From: Cytophagaceae bacterium UBA6715
GTDB taxonomy: Bacteria; Bacteroidota; Bacteroidia; Cytophagales; Spirosomataceae
NCBI GenBank assembly: GCA_002454335.1
Contig: DKIP01000066.1
Location: forward strand, 3,512 to 14,840
Length of the DNA: 11,329 nucleotides
Reading direction: 5' to 3'
Shown here: piece by piece, positions 1 to 7,534 of the stretch
How positions within the stretch are numbered: the stretch's first letter is position 1
How the letters are laid out: every line of letters starts with the position of its first letter
Notes under the pieces: generated by a model
Seen by the model: only the letters and a program-made list of their open reading frames with translations
Databases searched by the model: none
Told to the model about the DNA's origin: nothing
Translations under genes and position numbers: made by a program

Positions 1-3000
1 ATCCGAAAAGATTTGGATTGGATGAAGCAATCGGGTATCGGAGGGTTTCAAAATTTTGACGCGAGTTTATTTACACCCCTAGCGGTCAAAGAAAAACTCG
101 TCTACATGACTCCTGCCTGGAAAGATGCATTCCGTTTTGCAACGGATTATGCCAAACAAAAAGGTTTAGAAATGGCCATCGCCGGTTCACCTGGTTGGAG
201 TGTGACTGGTGGCCCCTGGGTGGAGCCTGCCGATGGCATGAAAAAATATGTTTGGTCTGAGTTCCGCGTTCAAGGTGGGCAAAAGATTTCCGTTGCCCTG
301 CCGCATCCGGCGGATATCACGGGGCCTATGCAAAATGTACCCTTTGAAGAAGGCGGATTTTCTGCTGGCAACGGTAAAAAGGGTCAAAAATATTACCAAG
401 AAATTGCTGTTTGGGCCTACCCAGTGGATAAAAAGATGCGCTCTGCTTCTGATTTACATCCACAGCTTAGCTCTTCAGCCGGTAATTTTTCGTTGGCCGA
501 CCTGACTGATGGTGATCTGCATAAGATGAGCTTTTTGCCTCCGGTAGCAGAAGGGGAAAATGCTTGGATTCAATACACGTTTGAAGTGCCGACAGAAATT
601 GCGAGTGTGTTGCTGTCCAATGAATCTTATGGAGAATTGGCCGTTTTTAACGGAGGTGGAAATAATCGTAGTATTCAAGGGAGTCTTGATGGGATTAATT
701 TCACGGAAATCACGAAGGTGCCGCCTACCATTACCTCCCAAACCACGGTATCATTTACTCCCCAAAAATTAAAGGCGATTCGTCTTTGTTATCGTTCGGA
801 AAAACCGGGGGGTGTTGGTGTTGCTGCTATGTTTGGTGTTCGTGCTGGCACGGAGCCTAAAGGGACAAATATTGCGGAATTCAATGTATTTACATCTCCT
901 CGGATTCATTTGTTTGAGTCTAAAGCGGGTTTTGAGCCTCACAAAGAGTTAAAAGATGCAGGGACACCAAAGATCCAAGGCCCGAGTCCTTCTCAGATGA
1001 TCAACTTGAGCGCATTTGTTTTGCCTGATGGGACGTTGAATTGGGATGCCCCAGCTGGCGATTGGGATATTATTCGATTTGGTTATTCCTTAACGGGAAA
1101 GAAAAATCACCCGGCTTCACCAGAAGCAACGGGTCTTGAAGTGGATAAATTAGATCGTGCGGCTGTTACGCGTTATTTGACGAATTATTTGGATCAATAT
1201 GCGGATGCAACGGGTGGACAACTCGGTGTAGGGGGCTTAAGCCACATGGTTTTAGATAGTTATGAGGCTGGACACATGAACTGGTCGGCCAATTTTGCCT
1301 CGGATTTTAAAGCCAAACGCGGATACGATCTAGGTCCTTGGATGCCTGTATTAACCGGTCGGATTGTCCAAGATGAAGAGTCAAGTGAGCGGTTTTTATG
1401 GGATTTTCGCAAGACAATCGGGGAATTGATCGTAGAGAATCATTACGAATTGATCGGTGATTTGTTGGCCAAACGTCGCATGAAACGTTATACCGAATCG
1501 CATGAGGGCGGAAGAATTTTCTTGGCCGATGGTATGGATGTAAAGCGGAAGGCCGATATTCCCATGTCGGCGATGTGGCAGCCGGGGGCATTGGCTGCTG
1601 GAAATGATGAAGAACTCCGCTCAAGAGCTGATATTCGTGAGTCTGCATCTGTGGCACACATTTATGGCCAAAACATTGTTGCCGGCGAATCCATGACGAC
1701 CGCAGGAAATTCCTTTAGTCCACATCCTGGCACATTGAAAAGAACTGCCGATATGGAATTAGCTTCCGGATTAAATCGATTTGTAATTCATACATCCGTG
1801 CATCAGCCATTGGATTCTTTGTTTCCGGGTTTGACATTAGGACCTTTTGGCCAATGGTTCACGCGTCAAGAAACCTGGGCGAAACAAGCGAAGATTTGGG
1901 CGGATTATTTAGGTCGGAGTTCATATATGTTGCAACAAGGGCACAATGTGGCGGACATCCTTTATTTCTATGGTGAGAACCAAAACATTACTTCTTTGGC
2001 CATGAAATCCCTGCCTAACATACCCGCTGGTTTCGAGTTTGATTATGTGAATGCAAGTGCCTTGCGCGATGCCATTGATGTGGAAAGAGGTCAATTAGTG
2101 AGTAAGGGAGGTAGCCGTTACCAACTATTGATTTTGGATGAAACGGCTAGGCAGATGACATTGGCTACCTTGAAGCGAGTATTCGCATTAGCCCAAAAAG
2201 GGGCCTGGGTTGCCGGTACAAAACCGGTTTCAAGTCCAAGTTTAACGGATTCCGATCAAGCATTTCAGCGGGTTTTAACGCAATTGGCTTCCTTACCTAC
2301 GGTACATTTTGGCCAAAATGCCAATGCGGTGTTAGCGTTGAAATCTTTGAAACCCGATCTTCATATTTCGGGTAATACGGCTGAGGTATTATTCCAGCAT
2401 CGACATGTGGGGGACAAAGAAATTTATTGGGTGAACAGTCGGTCGAATCAGGTTAATAATGCCTCATTATCCTTTCGAGTTAGCGGCAAGATCCCGCAGG
2501 TGTACAATCCGGAAACTGCTGAAATATCCGCGGTATCGTATAAGATGCAAGCAGGAAGAACGATTATCGACATGGAATTTAGTCCTTGGGATGCGAAATT
2601 TATTGTTTTTGAAGGCAATGCTAAATCGAAGGCGCTTGTCGTAAAAAAGCCAGCCCTAGTTTCTTCGCATGCTATTTCAGGGCCATGGCAAGTTAAATTT
2701 CAGGAAAATCGGGGTGCCCCAGCGACGATAACTATGCCGGAATTACAGGCATGGAATCAGTATACGGATTTAGGTATAAAGTATTTTTCAGGAACGGCTA
2801 CCTATTCCCATGCGATTGAGGTTCCTAGTATTTCATCAGATTCGAAGTGGCAATTGGATTTAGGCGACGTGAAGAATTTGGCAGAAATTTACGTGAATGG
2901 GAAATGGGTGGCGACGTGCTGGAAGCAGCCATTTGTTGCCGATATAAGCAAGCAGTTACATGCAGGAACGAATCAGCTTGAGGTGAAGGTGGTGAACTCA

Positions 3001-3141
3001 TGGGTGAATCGTTTGATTGGTGATGCACAGCCCAATGTGAAGCGAATTACATACCTTTCAATGCCGATGATGATTCAGCCAACGATGCCTTTGGAGACTT
3101 CTGGATTATTGGGACCTGTTCAAATTCACCAATTGAAATAG
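1..3141 (+). CDS. GH106-type alpha-L-rhamnosidase-like glycoside hydrolase, N-terminus missing
   Basis: The reading frame is open to base 1 (codons I-R-K-D precede the TTG at 13), so the true start is to the left; 1046 residues are visible. Numbering from the codon at 13, the early blocks around W3-F15 and A55-W82 (SPGWS, GGPWV, KKYVWSE) are characteristic of the GH106 family, which removes alpha-linked L-rhamnose from pectins and other rhamnose-rich glycans. Residues about 145-280 look like a beta-sandwich, discoidin-like insert (GSLDGINFTEI). The core at about 330-620 carries acidic candidates: DSYE (415-418), YTES (493-496) and GES (558-560). Which are catalytic cannot be settled here. Residues about 885-1042 form a GH2-like sugar-binding jelly roll (EIYVNGKWV, 958-966). 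Known members are secreted or periplasmic, but the signal peptide region is outside the window. The next gene starts 2 nt after the stop. Confidence is high for family, moderate for substrate. Confidence 0.88.
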   Translation: MRKDLDWMKQSGIGGFQNFDASLFTPLAVKEKLVYMTPAWKDAFRFATDYAKQKGLEMAIAGSPGWSVTGGPWVEPADGMKKYVWSEFRVQGGQKISVALPHPADITGPMQNVPFEEGGFSAGNGKKGQKYYQEIAVWAYPVDKKMRSASDLHPQLSSSAGNFSLADLTDGDLHKMSFLPPVAEGENAWIQYTFEVPTEIASVLLSNESYGELAVFNGGGNNRSIQGSLDGINFTEITKVPPTITSQTTVSFTPQKLKAIRLCYRSEKPGGVGVAAMFGVRAGTEPKGTNIAEFNVFTSPRIHLFESKAGFEPHKELKDAGTPKIQGPSPSQMINLSAFVLPDGTLNWDAPAGDWDIIRFGYSLTGKKNHPASPEATGLEVDKLDRAAVTRYLTNYLDQYADATGGQLGVGGLSHMVLDSYEAGHMNWSANFASDFKAKRGYDLGPWMPVLTGRIVQDEESSERFLWDFRKTIGELIVENHYELIGDLLAKRRMKRYTESHEGGRIFLADGMDVKRKADIPMSAMWQPGALAAGNDEELRSRADIRESASVAHIYGQNIVAGESMTTAGNSFSPHPGTLKRTADMELASGLNRFVIHTSVHQPLDSLFPGLTLGPFGQWFTRQETWAKQAKIWADYLGRSSYMLQQGHNVADILYFYGENQNITSLAMKSLPNIPAGFEFDYVNASALRDAIDVERGQLVSKGGSRYQLLILDETARQMTLATLKRVFALAQKGAWVAGTKPVSSPSLTDSDQAFQRVLTQLASLPTVHFGQNANAVLALKSLKPDLHISGNTAEVLFQHRHVGDKEIYWVNSRSNQVNNASLSFRVSGKIPQVYNPETAEISAVSYKMQAGRTIIDMEFSPWDAKFIVFEGNAKSKALVVKKPALVSSHAISGPWQVKFQENRGAPATITMPELQAWNQYTDLGIKYFSGTATYSHAIEVPSISSDSKWQLDLGDVKNLAEIYVNGKWVATCWKQPFVADISKQLHAGTNQLEVKVVNSWVNRLIGDAQPNVKRITYLSMPMMIQPTMPLETSGLLGPVQIHQLK

Positions 3142-3143
3142 CC

Positions 3144-3944
3144 ATGAAAATCGCAGGAAAAATATTCTTAGTTTCCGGTGCCGGGAGTGGCATGGGTCGA
3201 GAGATGACACATCAAATTATTGCGCGGGGAGGCAAGGTTGCGGCCTTGGATATTCATTTGCCGCAATTATTGGAAACCCAACAGATTTGTTCGGGAGGGA
3301 CGGCGAATTTTTTGGCTTTGGAGGTGGATATTACGGATCGGGCTAAGGTGTTTTCGCTGCCAGAACAAGTGATTAAGCATTTTGGGCAGATTGATGGCAT
3401 CATCAATAACGCGGGAATCATTCAGCCATTTGTGAAGGTGAAGGACTTGGGTTTTGAGCAAGTGGAACGTGTGATGAACGTAAATTTTTATGGTTGTGTG
3501 CACGTGACCAAGGCTTTTCTGCCTTATTTATTAGAACGTCCCGAGGCACACATCGTGAATATTTCGAGCATGGGTGGATTCCTACCTGTGCCGGGTCAGA
3601 GTATTTATGGCGCAGCGAAAGCCGCGGTTAAATTATTTACGGAAGGCTTGTATGCGGAATTGAAGGAAACGGCTGTCCGAGTTTCGGTGGTGTTTCCTGG
3701 TGCCATTGCGACGAATATTACGGTGAATTCGGGTATTGAAATGCCAAAGGTTTCTTCGGGTTCATCTGGCATGACTGCCATGCCGGCCAAAGAAGCCGCA
3801 CGAATAATTTTACACGGCATGGAGACGAATCAATACCGAATATTGGTGGGTTCGGATTCCAAATTCATGGATTTCCTGTGCCGATTAGCTCCTGAATTTG
3901 CGACAAACTTCATTGCGAAAAAGATGAAGGCGCTGCTCGGATAA
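3144..3944 (+). CDS. Short-chain dehydrogenase/reductase (SDR), classical type
   Basis: This is a 266-residue Rossmann-fold oxidoreductase, probably cytoplasmic, with no signal peptide or membrane segment. The cofactor motif is SGAGSGMG (11-18). Asp36 at the end of the second beta strand suggests NAD(H) rather than NADP(H). NNAG lies at 88-91, and the catalytic set is Asn114, Ser142, Tyr155 and Lys159 (YGAAK). The length is normal for the classical SDR subfamily. The C-terminus (about 232-266) is a variable substrate-binding tail, ending with an amphipathic, Lys-rich stretch. The substrate cannot be read from the sequence. The ATG lies 2 nt after the stop of the GH106 gene, so the two are almost certainly co-transcribed and perhaps translationally coupled. 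Oxidation or reduction of a sugar released upstream is possible, but many SDRs of this shape act on lipids or small alcohols. Confidence 0.9.
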   Translation: MKIAGKIFLVSGAGSGMGREMTHQIIARGGKVAALDIHLPQLLETQQICSGGTANFLALEVDITDRAKVFSLPEQVIKHFGQIDGIINNAGIIQPFVKVKDLGFEQVERVMNVNFYGCVHVTKAFLPYLLERPEAHIVNISSMGGFLPVPGQSIYGAAKAAVKLFTEGLYAELKETAVRVSVVFPGAIATNITVNSGIEMPKVSSGSSGMTAMPAKEAARIILHGMETNQYRILVGSDSKFMDFLCRLAPEFATNFIAKKMKALLG

Positions 3945-3972
3945 TTATCAATTTCTTGAACTTTTTCCTATA

Positions 3973-4007
3973 TACCTTTGCCAAACCTTGGAGGATTGGC
4001 AAAGGTA
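3973..4007. terminator. Perfect 12-bp hairpin between convergent genes, probable bidirectional terminator
   Basis: Bases 3973-3984 (TACCTTTGCCAA) are exactly complementary to 3996-4007 (TTGGCAAAGGTA). The 11-nt loop contains a further 3-bp pairing (3986-3988 with 3992-3994) after one A:A mismatch. It sits 29 nt after the SDR stop and 2 nt past the glf stop, in the only convergent gap of the window, which fits a shared transcription end. Neither strand has a U-tract directly after the stem, so it is not a textbook intrinsic terminator. It could instead be an RNA-stabilising 3' end structure. Confidence 0.6.
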
Positions 4008-4008
4008 A

Positions 4009-5115
4009 CTAGGACTTAAATGTCTCCACCATCGTCAGCGCCCGATCAATAATCTGGTGCATGTCATAATACTTGTATTCGCCTAAGCGCCCCCCGAAAA
4101 ATACCTGCGATTCCTGATCTGCCAGCGAACGGTATTTTTGGAACAAATCATTATTCACCTGATCATTCACCGGGTAATAGGGCTCTGTCACATCTGCCTT
4201 GTAAGGCTCCGGATACTCGTAACTAATCCAGGTGCTCGGGGTCTCGTTAAATTCAAAATGCTTATGCTCAATAATTCGCGTGTAGGGAATTTCAGCTTCC
4301 GTATAATTCATCACGGCAACTCCCTGGTGATTCGGATAATCATGTTTAACATGATCAAAACGCGTTGTTTTATATTCTAATTCACCAAATTGATAGTCGA
4401 AATACGAGTCGATCGGACCGGTGTAAATCACCTTGTTGGCCATGGCATTGTAGGTCGATTTATCAGCCAAATAATCTACGCCCAAACGCACCTCGATGCC
4501 CTCCAGTAATTTTTCGAATATCTGTGTATAACCGCCTTCCGGAATTCCTTGATAACGGTCGTTGAAATAATTCGTATCAAAAGTAAAACGTACCGGCAAA
4601 CGCTTGATGATTTCCTTCGGAAGCTCCTGGGGATCTTTCATCCATTGTTTGGCGGTATAACCCTTGATGAGTTTTTCGTAAATGTCTTTACCGACCAACT
4701 TAATCGCTTGCTCTTCCAAATTTTTGGGTTCGCCTTGGATGTCTTTTCCTTGTTCGGCAATAATTTGTTGGGCCTCTGCCGGCGTGTTTACATTCCACAA
4801 CTGGTTGAAGGTCCACATATTAAACGGCAAAGCGAATAATTCTCCTTTGTAATTGGCGATTGGCCGATTCGTGTAATGATTGAATTTGGCATATTGATTA
4901 ATCCATGTCCAAACCTTTTCGTTCGAAGTATGGAAAATATGTGCCCCATATACATGTAAATGAATATCATCACGCTTTTCTGTATAGCAATTCCCACCAA
5001 TGTGATCACGCTTCTCAACAACAAAACACGAATAGCCCTGATTCGTCAATTCTCTCGCACAGATACTGCCGAAAAATCCGGCGCCAACAATCAGAAAATC
5101 ATAAGGTTTTTGCAT
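4009..5115 (-). CDS. glf: UDP-galactopyranose mutase
   Basis: This flavoenzyme interconverts UDP-galactopyranose and UDP-galactofuranose, the donor of galactofuranose for surface polysaccharides; it is cytosolic and needs reduced FAD. The 368 residues match the family length (about 370-390). Visible motifs are the FAD-binding GAGFFG (11-16), Glu34 ending the second strand, GGN (40-42), YGAHIFHT (56-63), the conserved KQW segment after GYTA, the NYFNDRYQGIPEGGY block, and the C-terminal GGRLGEYKYYDMHQ with its conserved Arg. I chose the ATG at 5115 over the in-frame TTG at 5121, because the ATG directly precedes the Rossmann strand and the TTG adds only two residues. No clear Shine-Dalgarno is seen. 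The gene starts 31 nt after the VOC gene stop and may belong to that operon. No glycosyltransferase or capsule gene is adjacent, so the glycan it serves is encoded elsewhere. Confidence 0.96.
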   Translation of the reverse strand: MQKPYDFLIVGAGFFGSICARELTNQGYSCFVVEKRDHIGGNCYTEKRDDIHLHVYGAHIFHTSNEKVWTWINQYAKFNHYTNRPIANYKGELFALPFNMWTFNQLWNVNTPAEAQQIIAEQGKDIQGEPKNLEEQAIKLVGKDIYEKLIKGYTAKQWMKDPQELPKEIIKRLPVRFTFDTNYFNDRYQGIPEGGYTQIFEKLLEGIEVRLGVDYLADKSTYNAMANKVIYTGPIDSYFDYQFGELEYKTTRFDHVKHDYPNHQGVAVMNYTEAEIPYTRIIEHKHFEFNETPSTWISYEYPEPYKADVTEPYYPVNDQVNNDLFQKYRSLADQESQVFFGGRLGEYKYYDMHQIIDRALTMVETFKS

Positions 5116-5146
5116 GAGCAAGGGTTTATTTGGGCTGTAAATTTAG

Positions 5147-5989
5147 CTATTTTTCACAAGCCTTTTCTAAATCGGCAAGGATGAATTTTGACATTTGCAA
5201 AAAGGCATAAGTTGCTTTGGGTGCGGTCTCTGGATTCGACATGAATTTGCCCAAACAACTGGGAACTACCTGCCACGAAACACCGTATTTGTCCTTGAGC
5301 CAACCACATTTGCCGGGAGTGCCACCATCGGTCAGCTGATTCCAGAAATAATCAATTTCCTCCTGAGTATCCACAACGATGACTTGCGAAACTCCTTCTG
5401 AAAACTGAAAAGCATGCATGTGCGAACTATCCATCGCGCCGAATGTCTGCTTGTTCAATTCAAATTGTGCATAATTTAAATGGCTCGCGACATCCGCGCC
5501 TCCCTCCCCATAGGGACTCAAGTGTACGGTTTTTGAGTCGGGGAAAATCGAGGTGTAGTAGGCAATAGCCTCCGCAGCCTTCCCATTATTATCTCCCGTA
5601 AACATCATGCTGGGATAAACTTTATCTCCGCTTACATGGTCTAGCATCAATTGCCAGTTCACGCCATATTTGTCGGCAACCCAACCGTATTTACTACTCC
5701 AAGGATAGGTATTTAAGGGCATCATGATGTTACCACCCTCGATGAGTTGCGCCCATATCTGTTCGATCTCTGCTTCATTGGCTGCATTGTAGAAAAAGGA
5801 AATTGATGGGTTGATTTTATACTCAGGTCCACCATTCAGGTGCATGAATCGTTTACCAGCCAATGAGTAATTCACGGTAAATGGATTTTCAGAAATCAAT
5901 TGGATGTCGGGGAAGACTGATTCATAAAAAGTAAATGCGTCTTTAGCTTGTTTATCAAACCACAAACAAGTCATGATGGGATGGTTCAT
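5147..5989 (-). CDS. Tandem VOC-fold protein (PhnB / 3-dmu-9_3-mt type)
   Basis: This 280-residue cytoplasmic protein holds two copies of the vicinal-oxygen-chelate-like domain often named PhnB or 3-demethylubiquinone-9 3-methyltransferase-like. The internal duplication is direct: FYESVFPD (21-28) matches YYTSIFPD (144-151), and YGWVADKYGVNWQ (101-113) matches CGWLKDKYGVSWQ (228-240). Most family members are single-domain proteins of about 140-160 residues, so this is a fused pair that could fold as one pseudo-dimer. Despite the Pfam name, ubiquinone methylation is not implied; the substrate is unknown, and related folds act as glyoxalases, dioxygenases or resistance proteins. The start ATG overlaps the DUF4442 stop in the form ATGA (5986-5989), a sign of translational coupling. 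Confidence 0.9.
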   Translation of the reverse strand: MNHPIMTCLWFDKQAKDAFTFYESVFPDIQLISENPFTVNYSLAGKRFMHLNGGPEYKINPSISFFYNAANEAEIEQIWAQLIEGGNIMMPLNTYPWSSKYGWVADKYGVNWQLMLDHVSGDKVYPSMMFTGDNNGKAAEAIAYYTSIFPDSKTVHLSPYGEGGADVASHLNYAQFELNKQTFGAMDSSHMHAFQFSEGVSQVIVVDTQEEIDYFWNQLTDGGTPGKCGWLKDKYGVSWQVVPSCLGKFMSNPETAPKATYAFLQMSKFILADLEKACEK

Positions 5990-6474
5990 ATCGTTTTTGC
6001 TTTAAAACTCCAGGTGAATGTAAATTCGGCGACGATGACGCCTTCTAAATTTTTTCCAATGGCCTTGGATGTCAGTTTGACTCCTTCGCCCGTTCTGACC
6101 GTTTCGTCCACCACAGCTTCCATGGCCTTGCCATCTTCGCAAGTGAAAAAGATGGTTCCCGTTGCTTTTTTGACGAAGGTGGCCTCTACTTTTTCCACCA
6201 ACATACTTACAGCCGGTTTCCGATTATGAACTTGGGCATATGCGAGCATACCGCTACTCATTTCAGCCGCCATCGCTTCTACCGCGAAATACATGGAGCG
6301 GAAGGGATTTTGATTAAACCAAGATAATTTAACCCGAACAGTGCAGGATTCTTCATCAAAGTGATGAATATTTAAGCCTGACCAAAAAGCCGCTGATAGA
6401 TTTTTGAAGATAAAAAACTTGAATAATACAGGCGTGGTAATGATGCGTTTAAACGCGCTGAAATTAGGATTCAT
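5986..6474 (-). CDS. DUF4442 hotdog-fold protein
   Basis: This 162-residue soluble protein resembles the DUF4442 family, which has the hotdog fold of acyl-CoA thioesterases. The most typical stretch is NQNPFRSMYFAVEAMAAE (54-71), where the central hotdog helix carries Glu66 and Glu71, followed by SSGMLAY. The beta strands after residue 88 (VSMLVEKVEATFVKKATG, then the C-terminal VIVAEFTFTWSFK) complete the sheet. A thioesterase or acyl-binding role is an inference from the fold; no substrate is indicated. It overlaps the GNAT gene by 11 nt upstream and the VOC gene by 4 nt downstream, so all three are probably made from one mRNA. The length is normal and no signal peptide is seen. Confidence 0.82.
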   Translation of the reverse strand: MNPNFSAFKRIITTPVLFKFFIFKNLSAAFWSGLNIHHFDEESCTVRVKLSWFNQNPFRSMYFAVEAMAAEMSSGMLAYAQVHNRKPAVSMLVEKVEATFVKKATGTIFFTCEDGKAMEAVVDETVRTGEGVKLTSKAIGKNLEGVIVAEFTFTWSFKAKTI

Positions 6475-6925
6475 AGCTTGGTGTTTGGGACGATAAATGT
6501 AGGCCTTTTCGTTGCATTTTAAAAATGATTTCCCCGTTCGATTTTTGACCCGTTTGGTCCCAACCTTTTTGGCGATAAAATGCTTCCGCGCGTGTTCCGG
6601 GTTCTGTTCCTAAAATCAATTCGGTTTGTCCCGAAGCAAAATAGGCACCAACCATCGTATCATGTAATTGCGAACCGATGCCATTTCCTTCGAAATCGGG
6701 GTCAACAAAAAGCGCCCAAACTTCGCCGGCTTCTATATCCAAAATTGCAAAGCCCATTATCTGATCCGATTCTTCATATACCCAAGCGGCTGCATCTTTG
6801 GTCAAAAATGGGATGTAATCTGCTTCTTGTACCGCTAAAGGATTCGTCAAAACATTTTCCTTCACAGTCCTACGTATGCGGTGCATGGCGGGAATGTCCG
6901 TGATGACAGCTTTTCTAATAAACAT
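6464..6925 (-). CDS. GNAT family N-acetyltransferase
   Basis: This 153-residue cytoplasmic protein has the GNAT fold, which transfers the acetyl group of acetyl-CoA to an amine. Motif A is clear: strand WALFVDPDFEGNGIGSQLHD (70-89), with the pyrophosphate-binding loop EGNGIG (79-84), where Glu replaces the usual first Gln/Arg. Motif B is AEAFYRQKGW (113-122), the common helix and turn near the C-terminus. The N-terminal FIRKAVITDIPAM (2-14) is the usual first strand and helix. The last 13 residues (GLHLSSQTPSYES) are a polar tail, encoded partly in the 11 nt shared with the DUF4442 gene. The acceptor is unknown. It also overlaps the upstream methyltransferase-like gene by 11 nt. Confidence 0.9.
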   Translation of the reverse strand: MFIRKAVITDIPAMHRIRRTVKENVLTNPLAVQEADYIPFLTKDAAAWVYEESDQIMGFAILDIEAGEVWALFVDPDFEGNGIGSQLHDTMVGAYFASGQTELILGTEPGTRAEAFYRQKGWDQTGQKSNGEIIFKMQRKGLHLSSQTPSYES

Positions 6926-7469
6926 AGGGGATGAGGGATTTTACTTGTTGGGAATACGTCCGATAAGATTCACCATATTGTTCGCGTAATTTTTGCTCCT
7001 CCAATCTGCTCCCTATCCAGATGTAAGTATAGCTGATGATGAGTATGGTCAACATTTGGCTAGATGGGAAAAGTAGGTAAAGTCCTGCGATGAAAATAAT
7101 TGTTCCAAAATACAGCGGATGTCGGACATAACGATACATCCCTGACACAACTAATGTCGTCTGTTTTTCGGGTACAAGTCCTAAAAATTCCCTGAGGTTA
7201 AATGCGCGGAAAGCGAGTATAATCAAGATGAATCCCGTGACGCTAAGGGTCATTCCCAGATAGATGTTGAGGGCTTGAGCAGCTTTTGGTAGGCTAAGTA
7301 CAAGTAAAATGCCTAAGCCCAGGATGGCAATGATATTGTATAGGATTCGGTAATAAGCGAAAAGAGTTGGCCAGGTTTTGGAAAAATAATTCTTCACTCT
7401 TGTGCTTGCTAAAAAGCTGTGGACAAAGAAATATAAGAGCCAAGAAATTGTAAGCCAAGTGGTAGTCAT
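6915..7469 (-). CDS. Membrane methyltransferase-like protein of the ICMT/PEMT/NnrU superfamily
   Basis: This 184-residue integral membrane protein has about five hydrophobic segments (roughly 5-22, 38-60, 68-88, 119-134, 138-154). The signature is SGMYRYVRHPLYFG (109-122), whose RHP-Y motif binds S-adenosylmethionine in isoprenylcysteine carboxyl methyltransferases and phospholipid methyltransferases. It is completed by the C-terminal block RLEEQKLREQYGESYRTY (155-172), with the paired acidic residues expected in the family. Bacteria do not make prenylated CaaX proteins, so the substrate is more likely a lipid or an isoprenoid compound; this is inference. It is the first gene of the minus-strand cluster and is preceded by a TAGATTTG element. 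The ATG at 7469 is the first good start in this frame. Confidence 0.85.
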   Translation of the reverse strand: MTTTWLTISWLLYFFVHSFLASTRVKNYFSKTWPTLFAYYRILYNIIAILGLGILLVLSLPKAAQALNIYLGMTLSVTGFILIILAFRAFNLREFLGLVPEKQTTLVVSGMYRYVRHPLYFGTIIFIAGLYLLFPSSQMLTILIISYTYIWIGSRLEEQKLREQYGESYRTYSQQVKSLIPYVY

Positions 7470-7488
7470 AATCTTTACAATGATCTAC

Positions 7489-7496
7489 CAAATCTA
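7489..7496 (-). promoter_or_regulatory. Bacteroidota-type -7 promoter element (TAGATTTG)
   Basis: Read on the minus strand, these bases are TAGATTTG, an exact match to the TAnnTTTG -7 consensus of Bacteroidota primary sigma factor promoters. It ends 20 nt before the ATG of the membrane methyltransferase-like gene, leaving a short 5' leader. No TTTG -33 box is found at the usual spacing; the nearest weak candidate is TTCG at 7521-7524, 24 nt away, which lowers confidence. If real, it would drive the whole run from 7469 down to 4009. Confidence 0.45.
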
Positions 7497-7534
7497 ATTA
7501 AAATTATGACTTATTTGTTTCGAAGTTTTTCAGA

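Noticed and set aside
13..15. TTG at 13 as the start of the GH106 gene
   Set aside because: The frame stays open to base 1 (I-R-K-D), and GH106 proteins have additional N-terminal sequence, so this is an internal Leu codon of a truncated gene.
1307..1657. 116-residue minus-strand frame inside the GH106 gene
   Set aside because: It lies fully within a well-supported gene, and its H/P/R-rich composition is typical of an antisense shadow.
5116..5121. In-frame TTG at 5121 as the glf start
   Set aside because: It adds only Met-Leu before a well-placed ATG at 5115 and has no better ribosome-binding context.
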